64,000 nucleotides of DNA, taken from NCBI GenBank assembly GCA_963700475.1, contig CAVOXR010000005.1:248001-312000 (forward strand), given 5' to 3'. The notes under the pieces were generated by a model. The model worked only from the letters and a program-made list of their open reading frames with translations. It was not told the origin of the DNA and ran no database searches. Made by a program: the position numbers and the translations under genes. This document shows positions 57,397 to 64,000 of the stretch, piece after piece. The stretch is from Prado023 sp963700475 (lineage in GTDB: Bacteria; Actinomycetota; Actinomycetes; S36-B12; CAIYMF01). Positions within the stretch are counted from its first letter, which is position 1. Every line of letters starts with the position of its first letter.

Positions 57397-58455
57397 TCAG
57401 ACCCCGGGGCCGTCCTTGTCGACCTTGTCGGTGAACGATCCCGCGTGGGCCCGCAGCTCCGGGTTGCGGCGCACAGCGATCAGGCTCGCGATGGTGGTGA
57501 CGGTCAGGACGATCACGATGACCGCCAGCGAGAACGTGATCGTCATCTCCGGAACCTGCGGCCAGATCCCGTGCGCCCAGTGCAGCACCAGCTTGAAGCC
57601 GATGAAGACCAGGATGAACGCCAGCCCGGACGACAGGTAGATCAACCGATCGAGCAGGCCGTCGACGAGGAAGAACAGGGCTCGCAGTCCGAGCAGGGCG
57701 AAGGCATTGGCGACGAACACGATGTAGGGCTCATCGGTCACCCCGTACACGGCGGGGATCGAGTCCAGCGCGAACAGGATGTCGGTGGAGGCAATGGCGA
57801 CGAACGCGATGAACAGCGGCGTGGCCATCCGCACGCCCTTCTCCCGGACGAAGAAGTGACCCTCGCGGTAGTCCTCGGTGACCGGGATGCGTCGCTTGGT
57901 GAACCGCACAAGGGCGTTGTCCTCGATGTCGGGATCCTCGTCGCGGTGCTGGAAGAGCTTGATCCCGGTGTAGATCAGGATCGCGCCGAAGATCAGGAAC
58001 ATGAACGAGAAGTACGCCAGGAGCGTGGCGCCGATCGCGATGAAGATCGCCCGGAGGACCAGCGCCAGCGCGATCCCCAGTGTGAGCAGCTTGTGCCGAT
58101 GCTCGGCCGGGACGGCGAACGCCGACATGATGATCACGAAGACGAACAGGTTGTCGATGGACAGGGTCTTCTCGACGATGTACCCGGCGAAGTACTCCGC
58201 CCCGTAGGGCGACCCGGCCCAGGCGCCGAACACGAGGCCGAAGACGATCGCCACCGAGATGTAGAAGACCGACCACCCGGCCGCCTCCTTGAAGCCCACG
58301 GCGTGCGGGTTGCGGCCGCTGATCAACAGGTCGAAGGCGAAGAGCAGGACGATCACGCCGAGCGTCAGCGCCCAGACCTCCCACGGGATGCTCAGGGTCG
58401 GGCCGTCCCCCGACGATTCGGCAAGGCGGACAGCGGCGGTCGCAAGAGAGGGCAC
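57397..58455 (-). CDS. TerC family integral membrane protein
   Basis: A 352-residue membrane protein of the TerC/Alx family with about nine segments. It has the metal-pathway motifs LSIDNLFVFVII and LFALDSIPAVYGVT, each with a buried Asp, and the RVREKGVRM-type loop (FVREKGVRM). Members export Mn2+ or help load metal into exported proteins. GTG 58455 with TAGGCT six bases upstream is leaderless. It is convergent with the DyP gene. Confidence 0.9.
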   Translation of the reverse strand: MPSLATAAVRLAESSGDGPTLSIPWEVWALTLGVIVLLFAFDLLISGRNPHAVGFKEAAGWSVFYISVAIVFGLVFGAWAGSPYGAEYFAGYIVEKTLSIDNLFVFVIIMSAFAVPAEHRHKLLTLGIALALVLRAIFIAIGATLLAYFSFMFLIFGAILIYTGIKLFQHRDEDPDIEDNALVRFTKRRIPVTEDYREGHFFVREKGVRMATPLFIAFVAIASTDILFALDSIPAVYGVTDEPYIVFVANAFALLGLRALFFLVDGLLDRLIYLSSGLAFILVFIGFKLVLHWAHGIWPQVPEMTITFSLAVIVIVLTVTTIASLIAVRRNPELRAHAGSFTDKVDKDGPGV

Positions 58456-58494
58456 CCGACAAGCCTAATGACCTTCGACGACCTCGGCAGCGGG

Positions 58495-59556
58495 TCAGGC
58501 CAGCAGGCCGCCCCAGACGGGGCTGTCGGTGACGAACTCGACCAGCCTCTCCACGTTGCCCTTCGGGGAGAGGATCGTGAAGTAGTCGTCCTTGATCGTG
58601 GGCGCGAGCCGGATCGCCTCCACGAACGCCGCCCGGTCCAGCGGGTTCTCCTTGACGAAGTGGATGAAGCCCGTCTCGGCCAGAACGGACATCACGTCCT
58701 CGAGCCGGGGATGTTCCTGCAGCCACATCGTGGCGATCGAGGCCAGCCCGACCTGCAGGCCGTGCATGCTCGGCCGATCCGCCACCTTGTCGTAGGCGTG
58801 GGAGATGAGGTGCTCGCTGCCTGAGGCTGGTCGCGAGGAGCCGGAGACCTCCATGGCCACGCCGCTCATCACGAGGGCGCCGGCCATGAGCTTGATGAAG
58901 TCGAGGTCGCCGATGGACTTGTTCGGGTGGTTCACCAGGTTCTCCACGCTCTGCAGCGCGATCAGGACGGCGAAGTCGTTGACCTGCTCGCCGGTCTCCC
59001 AGTACGCCAGCTTCCAGTCATGCACCGCGGAGTACTTGCTCAGGAGGTCGCCGACCCCGGAGAACGTGAACCTGGGGGGCGACTTGGCGATCACCGCGGT
59101 GTCGAGCACCACCCCGAACGGGATGCTCGCGGGGCAGCTCGTGCGCTTGCCGGCGACCTTCAGGCTCGCGCCGGGGGAGGCGAACCCGTCGTTGCTCAGC
59201 GCCGTGGGCACCGCGATGACGGGCTTGTGCGCCAGGAATCCGGCGTACTTGGCGTAGTCGATGGCCATGCCGCCACCCACGGCCACGATGGCGTCGGTGT
59301 TGCGCGGCAGGGCGAACGCGCTGCTCACGACGGCCTCGATGTCGTTGGTGACGACCGTCTCGGTGTAGCGGGTCTTGATCTCCGAGCTGTCCAGCGAGAT
59401 CTCCACGGTCTGGCCGAGCATGTCGACCATTCCTTCGCCGTAGAACAGCGCGATCGAGTTGAAGTCGTTGCGGCGCAGGTACTTGCCCAGCTTGTAGAGC
59501 GTGTTCGGCTTGACCCGCAGGAGGGTGGGGATCTGGATCGCCGTCGAGGTGGTCAC
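58495..59556 (-). CDS. sn-Glycerol-1-phosphate dehydrogenase-like enzyme (EgsA/AraM)
   Basis: An iron-containing-alcohol-dehydrogenase-fold protein of 353 residues nearest to archaeal EgsA and Bacillus AraM. The NAD loop is VGGGMAIDYAKYAGF, the signature TALSNDGFASP matches the P-T-x-x-S-x-D-G-x-x-S-P pattern of G1P dehydrogenases, and the metal ligands appear in SGSEHLISHA and MHGLQVG. The reaction would be DHAP + NAD(P)H to sn-glycerol-1-phosphate. The GTG overlaps the HAD phosphatase stop (GTGA), so the two work together. Confidence 0.83.
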   Translation of the reverse strand: MTTSTAIQIPTLLRVKPNTLYKLGKYLRRNDFNSIALFYGEGMVDMLGQTVEISLDSSEIKTRYTETVVTNDIEAVVSSAFALPRNTDAIVAVGGGMAIDYAKYAGFLAHKPVIAVPTALSNDGFASPGASLKVAGKRTSCPASIPFGVVLDTAVIAKSPPRFTFSGVGDLLSKYSAVHDWKLAYWETGEQVNDFAVLIALQSVENLVNHPNKSIGDLDFIKLMAGALVMSGVAMEVSGSSRPASGSEHLISHAYDKVADRPSMHGLQVGLASIATMWLQEHPRLEDVMSVLAETGFIHFVKENPLDRAAFVEAIRLAPTIKDDYFTILSPKGNVERLVEFVTDSPVWGGLLA

Positions 59557-60401
59557 GGGCTGACTCCGTGCCCGCCGGGCGTCCCCCCACCCGGAGCCGC
59601 GGGGGAGTCTCCTGCCCGGAGCCCTGGCTGCAGGGCATCCCAGTCGATCGACCCGACGGAGTCGAACACGAAGTCCGGTCGGTACGGGAACTGCTCGATC
59701 GTGTCCGGACTGGACACCCCCGACAGCACGAGCGCGGTGCGCATCCCGGCCTCCAGCCCGCCGACGATGTCGGTGTCCATGCGGTCTCCGATCATCACGC
59801 AGTCCTCGGCATGGGCCCCCAGCATCTGCCGGGCGTAGATCATCATCAGGGAGTTCGGCTTGCCGACGATGTACGGCTTCCTGCCGGTCGCCGCCTCGAT
59901 CGCCGCCAGGATCACGCCGGCCGCCGGCTCGGTGCCGCCCTCGACCGGGTCGATCAGGTCGGGGTTGGTCCCGATGAACTTCGCCCCGCCGTCGATGAGC
60001 TGGGTGGCCTTGCGCATGGTCGCGAAGTTGAAGTTGGCCGTCTTGCCGACGACCACGTACTCCGGGTGGCTCTCAGTGATCGAGTACCCCACCTTGTACA
60101 GCTCGGCGGCCAGGCCGCTGCCGCCGACGACGTAGGCCGTGGAGTGCGGGCGCTGGGCGTGCAGGAACTGCGCGGTGGCGATCGCCGCTGTGATGAAGTT
60201 CGCCTCGGTCAGGCCGTGGATGCCCATCCCCTCGAGCTTGCGAAGCAGGTCGAGGGGGGTCTGCTCGGAGTTGTTCGTCAGGAACAGGAACGGGATGTCG
60301 TGGGTGCGCATGTGCGCCACGAAGTCCTGGGCGCCGGGGATGAGCTCCTTGCCGCGGTAGATGACCCCGTCCATGTCGGAGATCACGCTGAGCCGGCCCA
60401 T
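59553..60401 (-). CDS. HAD-IIA phosphatase, NagD type
   Basis: A 282-residue HAD phosphatase: nucleophile DMDGVIYRG, the motif II Asn LFLTNNSEQTP, and the late GDRMDTDIVGG with IGKxN-like AYVVGGSGL and YIVGKPNS. The C-terminus ends in a Pro/Gly-rich tail. ATG 60401 follows GGAAAGGA. Coupled to the G1P dehydrogenase, it may hydrolyse glycerol-1-phosphate or a relative; NagD-type specificity cannot be read from sequence. Confidence 0.86.
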   Translation of the reverse strand: MGRLSVISDMDGVIYRGKELIPGAQDFVAHMRTHDIPFLFLTNNSEQTPLDLLRKLEGMGIHGLTEANFITAAIATAQFLHAQRPHSTAYVVGGSGLAAELYKVGYSITESHPEYVVVGKTANFNFATMRKATQLIDGGAKFIGTNPDLIDPVEGGTEPAAGVILAAIEAATGRKPYIVGKPNSLMMIYARQMLGAHAEDCVMIGDRMDTDIVGGLEAGMRTALVLSGVSSPDTIEQFPYRPDFVFDSVGSIDWDALQPGLRAGDSPAAPGGGTPGGHGVSP

Positions 60402-60480
60402 GTGCGTCCTTTCCACAGGTGTCCCGATCAGGCTAGTCCGACGGGCGGGGCGGGCGCGTGGCGTGCGGCCGGCCCGCGCG

Positions 60481-60560
60481 GATCGCGTCGGGTTCGTTGG
60501 CCCCCTCGGCCGATCGCGTCGGATTCGGCGGCTCGCAAACCGTGCGCATCCGACGCGATC
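60481..60560. repeat. Intergenic palindromic repeat cluster B
   Basis: GATCGCGTCGG occurs at 60481-60491 and 60512-60522, and its complement CCGACGCGATC at 60550-60560. The same 11-mer forms cluster A at 48379-48458. The inner arms can pair across a ~28-base loop. No ORF accounts for it. Confidence 0.6.
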
Positions 60561-60602
60561 CGGGCCCCCACACCGGGCCCCGGGTGCGAAACGGGACCCC
60601 GC

Positions 60603-60633
60603 TTGACAGCAAGTTACTGGCCAGTAGTAGTGT
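60603..60633 (+). promoter_or_regulatory. fadA promoter with palindromic operator
   Basis: -35 TTGACA (60603-60608) and -10 TAGTGT (60628-60633) bracket the perfect 12-bp palindrome TACTGGCCAGTA (60615-60626). This is the usual place and size for a TetR-family fatty-acid regulator site. No regulator gene is adjacent, so the binding protein would be encoded elsewhere. Confidence 0.6.
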
Positions 60634-60721
60634 GTTGACACTTGCTCAACAAGCCGAACCCGCGATCCTGTGGGCGATCGGAATGGGCATCACCACGACA
60701 GCAGGCAGGAGAGATGCAGGC

Positions 60722-61937
60722 GTGATTTCCGAGGCGTACATCTACGAATCGATCCGCACCCCGCGCGGCAAGGGCAAGAACGGTGCCCTGCACGGAGTCA
60801 AGCCGGTCACGATGCTGACCGACCTCATCCACGAGATCCTGGACCGCAACCCGGGCCTCGACCCGCTGCTGGTCGAGGACATCGTGGTCGGATGCGTGAC
60901 ACCGGTCGGCGACCAGGGGGCGAACATCGCCCGGACGGCCGCGATCGCCTCGGGCCTGCCCGACGCCGCCGGCGCCGGCGTCACGATCAACCGGTTCTGT
61001 GCGTCTGCGCTCGAGGCGGTCAACCTCACCGCGGCCAAGATCCGCTCGGGCTGGGAGTCCGTGGCCATCGCTGGCGGCGTGGAGGCCATGAGCCGCGTGC
61101 CGATGGGCATGGACGGCGGCGCCTGGGCGATGGACCCCGAGACCGCCTACGACACGCTACTTCGTGCCCCAGGGCATCAGTGCGGACCTGATCGCCACCA
61201 TCGAGGGCTTCACGCGCGACGACGTCGATGCGTACGCCGTCATGTCCCAGGAGCGGGCTGCGAAGGCGTGGGCTGAGGGCCGCTTCGGCAACTCGGTGGT
61301 CCCGGTCAAGGACCGCAACGGGATCGTCCTGCTCGACCACGACGAGCACATGCGCCCCGGCACCACGCTCGAGAGCCTGGGCAAGATCAAGCCCGCGTTC
61401 GCCGGCATGGGCGAGATGGGCGGCTTCGACGCGGTGGCGCTGCAGAAGTACCACTGGGTCGAGAACATCAACCACGTGCACACCGGGGGCAACTCCTCGG
61501 GCATCGTCGACGGCGCCGCGATGCTGCTGGTGGCCTCCGAGCGGATCGGCCGCGAGGCCGGCATGACGCCCAAGGGCCGCGTCGTCGCCTCTGCGGTCGT
61601 CGGCACCGAGCCCACGATCATGCTGACCGGCCCGGTGCCCGCCACGGAGAAGGTGCTGAAGACCGCGGGCCTGACCATCGACGACATCGACCTCTTCGAG
61701 GTCAACGAGGCCTTCGCGGCCGTCGTGCTGAAGTGGATCAAGGACCTCCACGTCGACCCGGAGAAGGTCAACGTCAATGGCGGGGCGATCGCGCTCGGCC
61801 ACCCGCTGGGCGCAACCGGCGCCATGATCCTGGGCACCTGCCTGGACGAGCTGCACCGCACCGGGGGCCGCTACGGCCTGATCACTCTGTGCATCGGCGG
61901 CGGCATGGGCGTGGCAACCATCATCGAGCGGCTCTGA
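60722..61937 (+). CDS. fadA: Acetyl-CoA C-acyltransferase (FadA), frameshifted
   Basis: Thiolase that cleaves 3-oxoacyl-CoA in beta-oxidation. Catalytic Cys in NRFCASALEA, the loop GGVEAMSRVP, His in NGGAIALGHPLGATGA, and the last Cys in LCIGGGMGVA. GTG 60722 has Shine-Dalgarno CAGGAGAG. At about 61156 the frame changes (DT|YFVPQGISADL), and the span is one base too long: one extra C in GACACGCTACTTC. The gene is 30 bp before the FadB-like gene. A broken fadA in an intact operon hints at sequence error. Confidence 0.9.
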
Positions 61938-61967
61938 GACCCCGACCGGACAAGGAAGGCATCACAC

Positions 61968-64000
61968 ATGACTGACATCAACATGTTCGGCTGGGAGATG
62001 GACGAGGCCGGAATCGTCACGCTGACGATGGACGACCCCAACCAGGGCGCCAACACCATGAACGCCCTGTTCGTCTCCTCCCTGGCAGCGACGATGGATC
62101 GCCTCGAGGCCGAGAAGGAGAAGATCAACGGCGTCGTGGTCACCTCGGGGAAGAAGACCTTCTTCGCCGGTGGCGACCTGCACGACCTGAGCCAGGCCAC
62201 TCCGGCCACCGCCCAGCAGGTGACCGACCAGGTCACGACGATGAAGGCCCTCCTGCGCCGGCTGGAGACCTTCGGACGCCCCGTGGTCGCCGCGATCAAC
62301 GGATCCGCCCTCGGTGGCGGACTCGAGATCGCACTGGCCTGCCACCACCGCATCGCCCTGGACGCCAAGGGGTCGAAGATCGGACTTCCCGAGGTCGGCC
62401 TCGGCCTGCTCCCGGGCGGCGGCGGTGTCGTGCGCACCGTCCGGATGTTCGGCATCCAGACCGCGCTGATGAACCACCTGCTCCAGGGCCAGCAGCGCTC
62501 GCCGAAGGACGCGATGGCAGCCGGCCTGGTCGACGAGGTCGTCGGCACCCCTGAGGAGCTCATCCACGCTGCGAAGACGTGGGCGCTGTCCAACCTCGAG
62601 GCCGTCCAGCCCTGGGACGTCAAGGGCTACAAGATCCCCGGCGGCACACCGATGACCCCGGCGTTCGCGGCGAACCTGCCGGCCTTCCCGGCCAACCTGC
62701 GAAAGACGCTCAAGGGCGCCCCGATGCCGGCCCCGCACCACATCATGGCTGCGGCCGTCGAGGGTGCTCAGGTCGACTTCGCGACCGCGGAGAAGATCGA
62801 GACCGAGTACTTCGTCAACCTGGCGACCGGCCCGGTCAGCAAGAACATGATCCAGGCGTTCTTCTTCGACATGCAGCACATCAGCAAGGGCGGCGACCGG
62901 CCCAAGGACGTCCCGAAGTACAGCGCACAGAAGGTCGTCGTCCTGGGCGCCGGCATGATGGGCGCGGGCATCGCCTACGAGTGCGCCCGTGCCGGCATGG
63001 AGGTCGTGCTCAAGGACATGAACCTGGCGGCCGCCGAGAAGGGCAAGGCCTACTCGCAGGGCATCCTCGACAAGGCCGTCGCCCGGGGCAAGATGACCGC
63101 CGAGGGACGCGACGAGATCCTGGCCCGCATCACCCCGACCGAGAACATGGCCGACGCCAAGGGTGCGGACCTCATGATCGAGGCGGTGTTCGAGGACCCG
63201 GCCCTGAAGAAGTCGGTGTACGCCGAGGTCGTGCCGCTGCTGACCGAGGACGCGCTCCTGGGCTCCAACACCTCGTCGCTGCCGGTCACCGGCCTCGCCG
63301 AGGGCGTCGACCGGCCCGAGGACTTCATCGGCCTGCACTTCTTCTCACCGGTGGACAAGATGAAGCTGCTGGAGATCGTGGTCGGCAAGCAGACCTCGGA
63401 CGAGGCGCTGGCGAAGGCCATCGACGTGGCGGTGCAGATCCGCAAGCTGCCCATCGTGGTCAACGACAGCCGTGGCTTCTTCACCAGCCGGGTCATCGGC
63501 ACGGTCGTCGCCGAGGCGGCGTCGCTGGTCGGCGAGGGCGTGCCGGCGAACAGCGTCGAGCAGGCGGCCCTCCAGGTCGGGCTACCCGGTCGGTCCGCTG
63601 GCACTCACCGACGAGGTCAGCCTGACGCTCGGCCTCAAGATCAAGAAGGAGGCCGCCGCGGCGGCCGAGGCCGAGGGTGTGGAGTGGGACGCGCACCCGG
63701 GCTACGCCGTCATCGAGAAGATGGTCACCGAGCACGGTCGTGGCGGCCGGGCGGCCGGGGCAGGCTTCTACGAGTACGCCGAGGGCAAGAAGCTCGGACT
63801 GTGGAGCGGCTTGAAGGACTCCTTCGGCGGTGACAACCACGACATCGCGCTGAAGGACCTGCAGGACCGGATGCTGTTCATCGAGGTGATCGAGAGCATC
63901 AAGTGCCTCGACGAGAACGTCCTGCGCACCGTGCCGGACGCGAACATCGGCTCGATCTTCGGCATCGGGTTCCCGGCGTGGACCGGTGGCGTGCTGCAGT
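61968..64000 (+). CDS. fadB: Multifunctional enoyl-CoA hydratase/3-hydroxyacyl-CoA dehydrogenase (FadB), frameshifted, 3' end outside window
   Basis: Beta-oxidation enzyme with two catalytic halves. Residues 1-300 are a crotonase with oxyanion loop NGSALGGGLEIAL and the acidic catalytic region GLPEVGLGLLPGGGG. From about 320 the dehydrogenase starts with VLGAGMMGAGIAYE, then EAVFEDPALK, HFFSPVDKM and the C-terminal FTSRVI domain. At about 63580 an extra G shifts the frame: the product should read QVGYPVGPLALTDE. The frame is open to base 64000, so the end is missing. ATG 61968 follows AAGGAAGG. With fadA it forms the beta-oxidation trifunctional pair, like mycobacterial fadA-fadB. Confidence 0.9.

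Larger units (their letters stand above)
60402..60721. other. 320-bp intergenic region before fadA
   Basis: No credible gene lies here. It contains the palindromic repeat cluster B (60481-60560), the fadA promoter with an operator-like palindrome (60603-60633) and the fadA Shine-Dalgarno CAGGAGAG. Confidence 0.7.

Overview
The window is high-GC DNA from a member of the Actinomycetes. The evidence is its gene families (DUF3159, DUF3516 helicase, DUF222/HNH, DUF2804, CsoR-CopA, a PlsB/HAD-PlsC pair, an AGPS-like oxidase beside TetR and GlpD), actinobacterial -10 boxes (TANNNT), and many starts that look leaderless. I see no rRNA, tRNA, CRISPR array, insertion sequence or prophage, and I cannot name a genus. 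At least a dozen single-base frameshifts break otherwise intact genes, including the housekeeping fadA and fadB. That points to sequence error more than to gene decay, so broken genes are annotated across their full span.

Layout. 0-5 kb: a COG3825-type VWA protein cut by the window edge, a patatin-like protein with a fused Na+-export-like ABC transporter, and rsgA behind a short leader ORF and a hairpin. 5-9.5 kb: a tiny membrane protein divergent from a LysR regulator, a DUF3516 helicase, and idi. 9.5-15.9 kb (minus strand): a tightly overlapping operon that looks like trans-4-hydroxy-L-proline catabolism. It holds a deaminase-aldehyde dehydrogenase FUSION, a D-amino-acid oxidase and a proline racemase/4-hydroxyproline epimerase, with an ABC-2 exporter at its 3' end. 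15.9-25 kb: a copper type II monooxygenase-like lipoprotein, an AAC(3)-family acetyltransferase, a Nei-type glycosylase, an SDR, two DUF1801 proteins, an FMN reductase, a GIY-YIG nuclease, a disrupted WS/DGAT and a disrupted DUF222-HNH protein.

25-36 kb is lipid- and glycerol-oriented: an AGPS-like FAD oxidase divergent from tetR-glpD over shared TGTNACA boxes, a 5'-truncated phosphoesterase, succinate-semialdehyde dehydrogenase, a Tat-exported amine oxidase, and plsB plus HAD-plsC. 36.5-40 kb: an ABC-2 exporter and small genes. 40-43 kb: csoR-copA with a CsoR box set exactly between the -35 and -10. 43-49.5 kb: a secreted repeat protein, DUF2277, DUF2804, a membrane protein, a NarL-type two-component system and an NmrA-like protein. 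49.5-55.4 kb: a heterodimeric ABC exporter, a DUF6191-like protein, an NAD-dependent epimerase and DUF3159. 55.5-58.5 kb: a PCu(A)C copper chaperone and a Tat-exported DyP peroxidase behind a second CsoR-like box, then TerC. 58.5-64 kb: a glycerol-1-phosphate-dehydrogenase-like enzyme coupled to a HAD phosphatase, and the fadA-fadB beta-oxidation operon running off the end.

The main themes are copper handling (CsoR, CopA, PCu(A)C, a PHM-like lipoprotein), glycerophospholipid and fatty-acid metabolism, and hydroxyproline use. The most unusual items are the deaminase-dehydrogenase fusion, the G1P dehydrogenase/HAD pair, a palindromic element (GATCGCGTCGG and its complement) repeated in two intergenic regions, and the rsgA leader.
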